64,000 nucleotides of DNA, taken from Bacillus manliponensis. GTDB lineage: Bacteria; Bacillota; Bacilli; Bacillales; Bacillaceae_G. Position 1 is the stretch's first letter, and the number at the start of each line of letters is the position of its first letter. Location of the stretch: the NCBI RefSeq assembly GCF_000712595.1, contig NZ_JOTN01000001.1:109901-173900 (forward strand). Direction: 5' to 3'. The notes beneath the pieces were generated by a model. It was not told the origin of the DNA. It saw nothing but the letters and a program-made list of their open reading frames with translations, and searched no databases. Position numbers and translations under genes: made by a program. Below are positions 9,078 through 16,820 of the stretch, piece after piece.

Positions 9078-9722
9078 CTAAGCATACTTTTGTAGTAAAA
9101 TTGATTTGGTAAACGTAACCGCTAAACCTACTCTAGATTTAGCTTCTAATTTTCTCATGCAAGCAGCTAAATGATATTCCACAGTTCTTTTGCTTAAGTG
9201 AAGCGTATCTGCAATTTGTTGATTTGTTTTATCTGCAATTAGTTCTTCCATCACACGAAACTCCATTTTTGTTAATACACTAGAAACACTATTCTCTTTA
9301 AAAACAAACTTATTTAAGACTATACTTTTTGTTACTCTCGGAAGTGATTGATTTAAATCGTTAGAAACATATAACTTACCTTCTCCAACAGCTGTTAGAG
9401 CATTTAACATTTCTTGGAGGTCTCCTTTTTTTACAATTGCCTGAGCCCTCTGAATTATAGGAACTAAATGTTTTTCTTTACTGCTTAGAACAACTATTAG
9501 TTTAAGCGAGTCACTTACTATTTCTTTCAAAGTGCTATAATGAATACTATCTGTAATTACAATATCGAATGTATTTAAAAATAATGAGTCTTCTAGCATA
9601 AATTCATTATTAAGAACATGGATTTGTATTCTATTGTCTTTTTTAATATCCGAATAAACAAAACAATCTTTATTCCCCTGATCAGCAACCAATACTTTTT
9701 TTCTTTTTGTTTTTGTATACAT
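9078..9722 (-). CDS. LuxR/GerE-family transcriptional regulator
   Basis: A 214-residue regulator with a C-terminal LuxR-type helix-turn-helix at about residues 148-205 (LTKMEFRVMEEL ... NQQIADTLHLSKRTVEYHL ... KLEAKSR). The N-terminal half looks like a degenerate receiver domain: VLVADQGN in beta-1, an Asp in DIVITDS where the phospho-acceptor would sit, and a Lys in IVKKGD. It is the only DNA-binding protein encoded among the cluster genes. That makes it the natural candidate for binding the five TGCG-N5-TACGG sites. It starts 2 bases after the stop codon of the 45-residue peptide gene, so the two are probably co-translated. No such motif precedes this pair, so it may not activate itself. 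Confidence 0.88.
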   Translation of the reverse strand: MYTKTKRKKVLVADQGNKDCFVYSDIKKDNRIQIHVLNNEFMLEDSLFLNTFDIVITDSIHYSTLKEIVSDSLKLIVVLSSKEKHLVPIIQRAQAIVKKGDLQEMLNALTAVGEGKLYVSNDLNQSLPRVTKSIVLNKFVFKENSVSSVLTKMEFRVMEELIADKTNQQIADTLHLSKRTVEYHLAACMRKLEAKSRVGLAVTFTKSILLQKYA

Positions 9723-9724
9723 AA

Positions 9725-9862
9725 TCAGTACTCTCCATTAATTTGTTTGTTTAAATTAATAATTGAATTTCCTATATTATTATCAATCTTGCTTACTGAA
9801 ATATCGATGGTAGATATTTCAGGTGAAATAAATTCTAAAAATACTAATCCCTTACCTCTCAT
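9725..9862 (-). CDS. 45-residue peptide encoded just upstream of the LuxR regulator
   Basis: Small reading frame with a near-perfect ribosome site, GGAGGTAATCTT then ATG. It encodes 45 residues beginning MRGKGLVFLEF and ending KQINGEY. Its TGA lies 2 bases before the regulator's ATG, so it is first in a two-gene operon. No signal peptide of usual strength, no Cys, and no family recognised. The AT-rich region upstream (9863-10146) has TATAAT-like strings but no convincing -35 box. It could be a precursor of a signal, a regulator of the LuxR protein, or a leader that couples translation. That it is translated is inferred from the ribosome site. Confidence 0.6.
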   Translation of the reverse strand: MRGKGLVFLEFISPEISTIDISVSKIDNNIGNSIINLNKQINGEY

Positions 9863-10146
9863 AAGATTACCTCCATATATTTTTATCAATTACAAAAGAT
9901 GATATTATATTAATATAACTTCTAAACCCATCCTTTAATATCGTTATATTTTTAATATTCAACTAAATATTATGATGATATTCCTTGTAGTGAAGTTACT
10001 ATTATTTTTGCATCACATTTTTCAAAAAACACACGTTATATATAAATCTAAATAAAATTCTATCTCTAACTAAAATACTGCTTGATTAACTTATTTTCAC
10101 CTTCCTTCAAATGTAATACATATTAATTTATATAATCAGCACTCTA

Positions 10147-10740
10147 TTACTTACTATTTTTCCTTTTTAACCATTGAACTTTAAGCAACGGAACTTTAAA
10201 TTTTTTTAAGTCAATAAAAGAACTTATATCATCTTTTAACTCACCATGTATACATAATATTTCCTTCAATCGATCTATAAGCTCTTCACTAATAACAGCT
10301 AAATCTTCTAACTGATTATCCCCTTCAAGTGATATATAACCAATTGCTAGCACATCCCCTCTATCTTTAAACTCTTCCTTCAACTCTTGAATGTCTATAC
10401 TTTCCGCTTTAATAAAACAATCATTTTCAAAGTCAATAAAGTACGCTCCAGGTGAAATAAGTCCTTCTACTATATGTTCTTTAAAGATAAGTACAATCGG
10501 TTTTACTTTGTTTAAACTCCTATCATGAAAGGCCTCATAAAGCATTTGAGCCAACACGTTAAGATGCATAAATGGTAACTCCATATCTTGATGCTTTTCT
10601 AATAAACTTTCCTTTTTATAAATATAATATTTAACGCTTTCACATAAAGGGTTGATATTATTTATAGTATTCGTTTGCTCATTCTCTTCATGGAGCATTT
10701 CATTAGATCCCTCATTAATTGTATTTTTCATTTGATCCAT
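10147..10740 (-). CDS. hypothetical protein of unknown family
   Basis: A 197-residue soluble, acidic protein that I do not recognise. The first 35 residues are rich in Asn and Glu and look disordered. The rest alternates strands and helices (PIVLIFKEHIVEGL, GAYFIDFEND, VLAIGYISLEGD) as in a small alpha/beta fold. No catalytic motif, membrane segment or signal peptide is visible. An AAGGGGG ribosome site lies 12 bases before ATG 10740. It stands alone between the terminator of the NRPS operon and the peptide/LuxR operon, on the same strand, and has no copy of the cluster promoter motif. A regulatory or chaperone-like role is only a guess. Confidence 0.7.
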   Translation of the reverse strand: MDQMKNTINEGSNEMLHEENEQTNTINNINPLCESVKYYIYKKESLLEKHQDMELPFMHLNVLAQMLYEAFHDRSLNKVKPIVLIFKEHIVEGLISPGAYFIDFENDCFIKAESIDIQELKEEFKDRGDVLAIGYISLEGDNQLEDLAVISEELIDRLKEILCIHGELKDDISSFIDLKKFKVPLLKVQWLKRKNSK

Positions 10741-10996
10741 TACAATTTATTCCCCCTTAAGCAGCTCACTTATTGTACTTAAAATATACTTCTCCACTAC
10801 AGTTAACAACAATGAGTAAAATCAACTTAAAAATAATATAAATAATTAATTATTTTTTTTGTTTTTTTTTACTAAAAACACATAAACTACCCATTCTTAT
10901 ACAAAATAAAATAGAGGGTTCTTTCCTTTACTAGTTGCATAAATCCAATCAATTCCTGCTGTATTTAATAAAGCACTCTTAACTAACTTAAAAACA

Positions 10997-11044
10997 AAAA
11001 GAGCTGCAATATAGTCAAAAATCGGACTATATTGCAGCTCTTTT
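10997..11044 (-). terminator. terminator of the NRPS/amino-acid operon
   Basis: Perfect 20-bp inverted repeat (10997-11016 with 11025-11044) around an 8-base loop, followed on the minus strand by TTTTTGTTTTT. It lies 16 bases past the threonine aldolase stop and ends the operon that starts at 30216. The rest of the 320-base gap 10741-11060 is AT-rich and shows no gene that I can support. Confidence 0.9.
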
Positions 11045-11060
11045 AAATAAAACCTTGTAT

Positions 11061-12113
11061 CTATTTCATTAAAGATGTATTCTTTAACAAACTTTCTATT
11101 ATCTGAATCGTACGTTCAATATCTTCATCTGTAATATGCCGATGAATTACAGCTCTTATTCTTCCATAACCCATTTCAGATAAAATGACTCCTTGCTCTT
11201 TCGCCTCGTGTAAAAACTTTGCCCAATCATAATTTGGATCTATTACACGGAACATCACAATATTTGTCTGTACTTCTGATGAATCAAGCTCAATTCCATT
11301 AATATTAGCTAAACCATTTGCTAATTTTTTTGCTCGATTATGATCTTCATGCAAACGCAAAGACATTTTTTGTAGTGCTACTATTGCTGGCGCCGCAATG
11401 ATTCCCACTTGACGCATTCCGCCTCCAAGCATTTTTCTAATACGTCTTACCTGCTCAATATATTTATGTTTGCCCGCTACCATTGAACCAATTGGTGCTG
11501 ATAATCCCTTTGATAAACAAAATTGTAAAGAATCTGCATACTGCGTAATATTTTTAATGTCTATACCTAAGTTAACTGCTGCATTAAAAATACGTGCTCC
11601 ATCCATATGAATAGGAATATTTTTTTGCATAGCAAACTCCTTAACTTCTCTTAAGTATAAAAGTGGTAATACTTTCCCTCCACAACGATTATGTGTATTC
11701 TCTAAACATATTAACGCCGGCAACGCAAATTGTGGATCTGTCTCATCAATTGGAAAAGCAGCTTCTAAATCAGATAATAAAAGTCGACCATCTGGCTGTG
11801 TCTTAATGGGATGATACATGATTCCGCCACAAACCGAAGCCCCACCTGCCTCATAAATATAGATATCTGATTCATCTCCAACTAAAACTGTAGAACCTCT
11901 TGGACAATGCGCTAAAATTGAAGCAAGGTTGGCCATTGTGCCACTTGGCATAAAACAAGCAGCTTCCATTCCTAGCATATCAGCAGCTAATGCCTCTAAT
12001 TGATTAACCGTTTTATCTTCTCCATATACATCATCACCTAGATTCGCATTTTGAATTGAATCTAACATCTCCTCAGTAGGTAATGTAACTGTGTCACTTA
12101 AGTAATTAATCAA
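11061..12113 (-). CDS. threonine aldolase family PLP enzyme
   Basis: PLP-dependent aldolase of 350 residues, known to cleave L-threonine or L-allo-threonine to glycine and acetaldehyde and to run in reverse. Family landmarks are SDTVTLPTEEML at the N-terminus, GDDVYGEDKTV, MPSGTMAN, HMDGARIFNA and the PLP-Lys region FCLSKGLSAPIGS. I chose TTG 12113, with AAGGAG 10 bases upstream, because the product then starts MINYLSDTVT as in the family. A GTG at 12122 sits too close to the ribosome site. As the last gene of the NRPS operon it could supply allo-threonine or another beta-hydroxy amino acid to the pathway. A degradative role is less likely in this context. Confidence 0.87.
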   Translation of the reverse strand: MINYLSDTVTLPTEEMLDSIQNANLGDDVYGEDKTVNQLEALAADMLGMEAACFMPSGTMANLASILAHCPRGSTVLVGDESDIYIYEAGGASVCGGIMYHPIKTQPDGRLLLSDLEAAFPIDETDPQFALPALICLENTHNRCGGKVLPLLYLREVKEFAMQKNIPIHMDGARIFNAAVNLGIDIKNITQYADSLQFCLSKGLSAPIGSMVAGKHKYIEQVRRIRKMLGGGMRQVGIIAAPAIVALQKMSLRLHEDHNRAKKLANGLANINGIELDSSEVQTNIVMFRVIDPNYDWAKFLHEAKEQGVILSEMGYGRIRAVIHRHITDEDIERTIQIIESLLKNTSLMK

Positions 12114-13350
12114 TTGCTCCACACTCCTTCACCTCTATGTTTAAGCTATTTATACATTTTTCTAAAAGAGATTGTAATTCAACAGAATTTTCAGACGTAG
12201 CAATCACATGCCCTACTCTTCCATAGGCATTTTGAGCTTTTTGTACAGTTTCTCCAATAACAGTTCGGCACTTCACTTCTTTAATTCCTAACATATCTTT
12301 TATTTGTTCGAATCCTAGAACATTCGTTATTTCTCCTTCATTTGTTGGTACAATAAAACGTATGCCTGCATATAAAGAAGACACTTTATCCAAATTTGGC
12401 GCTGTTCCCGTTACAGTTTTCAATTGTTCCTTAAGCAAATCCACTTGTGTTGCATAACGAATGAGTTCGGGAATCATTCCCCCAGCCAGCCGACCATTGA
12501 ATTCTACTAAAAATACATTATCTTCTTTTATCTTAACCTCTAAATGACAAGGACCGTTTTGCCAATTTACCTTATTTAAAATAGAAGTAATTCCCTTTTT
12601 AACAATTAACTGTAAATCCTTTGGAATAACAGCAGGGAATATATGTCCCTCTTCAACAAAATAAGGTTCCTGTCCTACACTCTTTTGAGTAATCCCAAAA
12701 ATATGAGACTTTCCATTGTAAGAGAAAATCTCTACGCTATATTCTTGTCCCTCTACATACTCTTCAATTAACACATTTTTTATATTTCTCTGTGATCTAA
12801 CGTTATGCGTTTTACTCAAAATCTTCTCTACCTGTAGTTGAACCTCTTCGTATGAATAACATTTCAATACATTATTCGATCCACTATCGTCCACAGGTTT
12901 TACAACACATGGAAATACTATATGATCTTGTATTCCCTCCAAATCATTAACCGCTGCAATACTATGAAACCATGGCGAATATACATGCGGTACATTTTGT
13001 AACAGTGAACGCATTCTCGCTTTATCCCTACAATTTTTCACAGTATCTAATGGATTCCCGACAAGTCCCAGATCCTTCGCTATAACTGCTACCGTCTCGA
13101 TATAAAATTCACTGGTTGTTGTAACACCACTTACTTCGAACACCTCAAATTGTGACCTAATCATTTCTCTAACGACGTCAATATTGTTTGTGTCACATTC
13201 TAAAACAGTACACTCCATCTCCTCTAATCCTATATACCGTCTAGGGTTATTAGTGATAAATACAGGACTAAATCCTATTTCTTTCGCTTTCGAAATAGCT
13301 AACATCCCCGTTCCAGTAGTATTCGCCTCAATAAATAGCAGCTTTTTCAT
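12106..13350 (-). CDS. ATP-grasp enzyme (carboxylate-amine ligase type)
   Basis: A 414-residue ATP-grasp protein. The central region shows CVVKPVDDSGSNNV (ATP-binding Lys and glycine/serine loop), LIEEYVEGQEYSVE and LVEFNGRLAGGMIPEL, the C-terminal metal-binding Glu/Asn part. The family makes amide or related bonds from a carboxylate via an acyl-phosphate and an amine. It overlaps the PLP gene upstream by 23 bases and the threonine aldolase gene by 8, so it is tightly coupled. It might ligate an amino acid to a pathway intermediate. With the fumarate-releasing lyase encoded four genes upstream, an Asp-dependent amidation is one possible scheme. Substrate unknown. Confidence 0.83.
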   Translation of the reverse strand: MKKLLFIEANTTGTGMLAISKAKEIGFSPVFITNNPRRYIGLEEMECTVLECDTNNIDVVREMIRSQFEVFEVSGVTTTSEFYIETVAVIAKDLGLVGNPLDTVKNCRDKARMRSLLQNVPHVYSPWFHSIAAVNDLEGIQDHIVFPCVVKPVDDSGSNNVLKCYSYEEVQLQVEKILSKTHNVRSQRNIKNVLIEEYVEGQEYSVEIFSYNGKSHIFGITQKSVGQEPYFVEEGHIFPAVIPKDLQLIVKKGITSILNKVNWQNGPCHLEVKIKEDNVFLVEFNGRLAGGMIPELIRYATQVDLLKEQLKTVTGTAPNLDKVSSLYAGIRFIVPTNEGEITNVLGFEQIKDMLGIKEVKCRTVIGETVQKAQNAYGRVGHVIATSENSVELQSLLEKCINSLNIEVKECGAID

Positions 13351-14380
13351 TCATACACTTCCCTTTATTAAAATGAAAATAACTCCAATTATTAACATCT
13401 TGTATAGTTTCTATTTCTAGTGGATTAAAATTTAAATGCTCCCTATTTAATTTATGCTGAAAATAAAACTCCTCGTCGTAAATTGTGTTAACGTAACGAT
13501 CCCCTCTATCTGGAAAGATACATGTAATTTTCTTTTCCTTTGGGACTTGTGTACTTAACCATCGAGCAACTGCATACACACTACCAGAACTATTTCCTGC
13601 AATAATTTTTTCACGACGTGCTAATTCTAAAGTCCAATTAAAAGCTTCTTCATCATTTAACCAATGCACTTCATCAATCACAGAATAATCCACATTAGGC
13701 GGCTGCAAACTATTTCCTAATCCACCTTGCAGACGATCAGGTCTATCTTTCTGATAGAAAACTGCACTTCCCACTGCGTCAACAGCCAAAACTTTTAAAT
13801 TAGGATTATGAAATTTAAGGGCATTAGCAGTACCACATAAAGAACCACCGCTTCCTACAGCCCCAACTAAATAATCAATTTGTCCTAACTCCTCTACGAT
13901 ATCTTTAGCAAGTTGACTATATGATAAAGGGTTTTGAGTATTCTCATACTGTTTAGGCCAATATGCATTAGGATATTTCATAAGTAGTTTGTTTAAATAC
14001 TGTAACCTCGCCACTTGCCATCCACCAGTTTTCCCCATCTCTTTTACAATGTGCACACGGGCACCTAATGCTTTAAGCTTTTTATAAGTTAAATCATCAA
14101 TACGAGGATCCGTGACAATATGAACATCATGTCCTAAATAAGTACCAACTAATGCAATTCCTAAAGCAAGAGTACCAGAGGAGCTTTCTATAATAGGAGC
14201 TCCTTCTTTTAATAACCCTGTATGCTTTGCTTCTAGAATCATTTGTTTCGCTACTCGATCTTTCATACCATAAGGATTGTACATTTCCAATTTTGCATAA
14301 ACATTGGTGTGTCGCTCATCACCGAGTCGAAGTTGAATTAGCGGTGTCTTACCAATTAAATCAATAATAGTATCTTGCAT
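13328..14380 (-). CDS. cysteine synthase-like PLP enzyme (beta-replacement, SbnA/DABA-synthase like)
   Basis: Fold type II PLP enzyme of 350 residues. The PLP Lys is in NPYGMKDRVA (about residue 42), ESSSGTLA is the substrate loop and GAVGSGGSLCG the phosphate-binding loop. Cysteine synthase homologues of this sort (for example SbnA) replace the O-phosphate of O-phosphoserine with an amino donor to make diaminopropionate precursors. The next gene upstream encodes a threonine kinase-like GHMP protein. By analogy this enzyme may use O-phosphothreonine and yield a 2,3-diaminobutyrate skeleton. It lies 18 bases after the kinase gene and overlaps the ATP-grasp gene. Plain cysteine synthesis is unlikely given the neighbours. 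Confidence 0.83.
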   Translation of the reverse strand: MQDTIIDLIGKTPLIQLRLGDERHTNVYAKLEMYNPYGMKDRVAKQMILEAKHTGLLKEGAPIIESSSGTLALGIALVGTYLGHDVHIVTDPRIDDLTYKKLKALGARVHIVKEMGKTGGWQVARLQYLNKLLMKYPNAYWPKQYENTQNPLSYSQLAKDIVEELGQIDYLVGAVGSGGSLCGTANALKFHNPNLKVLAVDAVGSAVFYQKDRPDRLQGGLGNSLQPPNVDYSVIDEVHWLNDEEAFNWTLELARREKIIAGNSSGSVYAVARWLSTQVPKEKKITCIFPDRGDRYVNTIYDEEFYFQHKLNREHLNFNPLEIETIQDVNNWSYFHFNKGKCMNEKAAIY

Positions 14381-14398
14381 TTTTTCTCCCCCTTTTTC

Positions 14399-15319
14399 TT
14401 ATAAAAAAGATGATGATATAGTATGAAATATCTCTGTTGGATAACCCAGTTCTTTAATTTTCAATAAACCGTTAGACACCTTTTCTAAATAAGAAGCATC
14501 TTCTTTAGAAATTAAAATACCTATATAAGTTCCACTATGTGCTGTTACAATTCCTAAACCTCCAATTTCCTCACAAATGGTACGCATTTTTTCCAATGTC
14601 TCTTTCTTGTGAAGCTTCTGATTGAGTTCTGCGCTTCTAGTCGTAACACGTCCTACTGTATGCAAATCATGATTTCTCAAAGCACTTAGCATGTCGTCTA
14701 ATAACATTTGATATTCCTGCTTTTCAGTAGATGTAAATGGTTTCGGAAGGCCATTAAAAGCAACTGTATCAATTTGTCCCCCTTCGTCTATGGCCAGAAT
14801 AGTTAAAGGTGGACACTCAGCAATCCATTCCTTTAACTTAACTTCTTTATGATAAAAGGACACAATTCCTGGATACATAACCCCATCAGTTGGTTCAATT
14901 TCTCTTAACAACATTTCTAAAATTGAAGCTGGAATTTTGATTTTAAAACACGATTCAATTGCTCTTGCTACTGCAACCATATCTGCTGAAGAACTAGCAA
15001 GCCCTTTACCATGAGTAATATCACTTTGCATCCTAATATGCCCTCTAACTGGCAAATCGAAAAATTGCAAAATCCTTTTTGCTAACTTTAAAGATTTCGT
15101 TTGGTTTGATGGATAAATACTAAGTTCTTTTAAATGAGGTGTAGAGAAAAATTCACATTGAGAGTAACGTTGAATAGGTAGCGTTACTAAGAAGTCTCTA
15201 TTATTCGGCAAGACACCTTGTAACAATTCCCCAAAAGTTCCACATGCCTTTCCACGTCCTTTATTTGTAACAACCGTTTTTCTTTTTTTTAACAATAATT
15301 GACTGGATTGCCCCATCAT
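14399..15319 (-). CDS. GHMP kinase, PduX/L-threonine kinase-like
   Basis: A 306-residue GHMP-superfamily small-molecule kinase. The N-terminal GKACGTFGELLQG and the ATP-loop GKGLASSSADM (about residue 106) match the PduX/L-threonine kinase branch, and a C-terminal GLGIVTAHSGTYIG completes the family pattern. PduX phosphorylates L-threonine on the side-chain oxygen for cobalamin synthesis. No cobalamin gene is near here; its neighbours are a cysteine synthase-like enzyme and an argininosuccinate lyase-like enzyme. A role in activating Thr for beta-replacement is therefore inferred. The start overlaps the lyase stop codon, with GAGGAG as ribosome site. Confidence 0.82.
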   Translation of the reverse strand: MMGQSSQLLLKKRKTVVTNKGRGKACGTFGELLQGVLPNNRDFLVTLPIQRYSQCEFFSTPHLKELSIYPSNQTKSLKLAKRILQFFDLPVRGHIRMQSDITHGKGLASSSADMVAVARAIESCFKIKIPASILEMLLREIEPTDGVMYPGIVSFYHKEVKLKEWIAECPPLTILAIDEGGQIDTVAFNGLPKPFTSTEKQEYQMLLDDMLSALRNHDLHTVGRVTTRSAELNQKLHKKETLEKMRTICEEIGGLGIVTAHSGTYIGILISKEDASYLEKVSNGLLKIKELGYPTEIFHTISSSFL

Positions 15320-16818
15320 ACATTCTCCTCATAAATAGAATCCCCATTCTCAAGTACACTAATTTTATTTCTAATACTCTCCGTGATGCTATTGAATTTC
15401 TTCCTTAAAAATTCTTCTTTTTCAGATTGATATATTAATATATCTGCTACAGCTTCTGGGTTTGTAGAACCCTTTGTTTTCTTAAACTCTAGCGCTCGCT
15501 CAACACCAAATATATTTTCTAACTCCTTTTGTGTAACTGTATTGACACATCCATTATCCAGACAAACTTCATCTAACAATTCAATAGAAGCATATTGAGG
15601 AGCAATATGATTTTCTAAAGACTTTGTAACAAATTTGCCTGCTACAACCTGCGCTTTTCGATACGGGATATTATTTTTCTGTGTTAAAAGATTCGCTAAT
15701 GTAAACCCCCCATAATACTCTAAAGCACAACATTGTTTCATATTTTCTTCTTTAAAAGAGATATTTTCAAAAACTAAAAGGAGTAGATCTAATAAGCTCT
15801 CTGCTTCATTAAACAATGTAGATAAGTTTCGTCCTGCCTCTTTTGAAACTTCTACCAAATTACTATAAGACGTATTTCGTTGTCCTAATAAGAAGTCTAT
15901 ATGGTAAGAGATTAAGTGACTTGTCTTTCCTCTCAGCCTTTCAAGAATAGGAAAATTTCTCTTTTGAGGCATAGATGAAGAAATTCCAGTCAATTCATCT
16001 GGTAGATCTATAAACTGATACTCGCTGCTTCCCCACTGTATAAAATCTGTTAGAAAACGGCTCATATTACTAGCAAAAAATGAGAGGCATTCTGCAACTT
16101 CTAACGCCCAGTCTCTGGATGCTACGCCACTTAATGCATGTCCAACATACGATTGGAATCCTAGGTCATTAGCCATCTGATCACAATCCCAGTTATACTC
16201 TTGACCTGACATAGCACCTGAACCTAAAGGACATTGATTATTCATATTCTCTAGTACACCAATCATCTTTTTCATAGTGTCTAATACATGGCGACTAACA
16301 GCCGTTAAATAAAACCCCACACTTATGATTTGTGCAGATTGATAGTGAGTATAACCAGGCATTATCATATAAATATGCTTTTTAGCTTTCTCCAACATAA
16401 GTTGAGCAAAAGCATCCACTTTTTCAATAAGCTGAATCCACTTTTCACGTGTATACATTAGTTGTGCACAAGCCTGAAAATCATTACGGCTTCGGTCAAT
16501 ATGCCAATTTACAACAGGCTCATCTAAGTGCTGCTCTATTACTCTTTCTATGCTTAACGCAATATCTGTCATATTGTATTTTGAAATATTAAGGATAGAA
16601 TCTTCATTTACTTTCTTTATAGATTCCCATACTCTATGAGCATCTGTTTCAGATAAAAGATTCATTTTTTTATAAGCCTTAAGTAAAACTTTTTCAATAT
16701 TCAAATAATGATTCACGTAGTTTTCTAACTCATATTGGAATTGTGGAAGTAATACTCCTTGAACATATGCCTCATGAGGAGGTTTTTGAATTCGTCCTGT
16801 CACTTGTTCCTGCATCAT
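15316..16818 (-). CDS. argininosuccinate lyase-like enzyme
   Basis: A 500-residue member of the aspartase/fumarase superfamily, closest in look to argininosuccinate lyase. Present are HIDRSRNDF (family HTGRSRND), GYTHYQSAQ (family PGYTHLQ) and the catalytic loop GISSSMPQKRN (family GSSxMPQKxN). These enzymes release fumarate from an N-substituted aspartate. No argininosuccinate synthase is encoded nearby, so arginine synthesis is improbable. Together with the Thr kinase-like and PLP enzymes it would free an amine after aspartate has served as the nitrogen donor. It follows the NRPS gene by 2 bases, with GGAGGGGA as ribosome site. Confidence 0.82.
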   Translation of the reverse strand: MMQEQVTGRIQKPPHEAYVQGVLLPQFQYELENYVNHYLNIEKVLLKAYKKMNLLSETDAHRVWESIKKVNEDSILNISKYNMTDIALSIERVIEQHLDEPVVNWHIDRSRNDFQACAQLMYTREKWIQLIEKVDAFAQLMLEKAKKHIYMIMPGYTHYQSAQIISVGFYLTAVSRHVLDTMKKMIGVLENMNNQCPLGSGAMSGQEYNWDCDQMANDLGFQSYVGHALSGVASRDWALEVAECLSFFASNMSRFLTDFIQWGSSEYQFIDLPDELTGISSSMPQKRNFPILERLRGKTSHLISYHIDFLLGQRNTSYSNLVEVSKEAGRNLSTLFNEAESLLDLLLLVFENISFKEENMKQCCALEYYGGFTLANLLTQKNNIPYRKAQVVAGKFVTKSLENHIAPQYASIELLDEVCLDNGCVNTVTQKELENIFGVERALEFKKTKGSTNPEAVADILIYQSEKEEFLRKKFNSITESIRNKISVLENGDSIYEENV

Positions 16819-16820
16819 TC

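Noticed and set aside
10906-11000. A 34-codon open stretch on the minus strand after the operon terminator (ends TSKGKNPLFYFV)
   Set aside because: It has no ATG, GTG or TTG start in frame and no ribosome site, so it is at best a gene remnant.
14399-15319. The GHMP kinase as part of a cobalamin or propanediol pathway (true PduX)
   Set aside because: No other cobalamin or pdu gene is near and it is embedded in the NRPS operon.
15316-16818. The lyase as the arginine-pathway argH
   Set aside because: There is no argG or other arginine gene, and it overlaps the threonine kinase-like gene within the NRPS operon.
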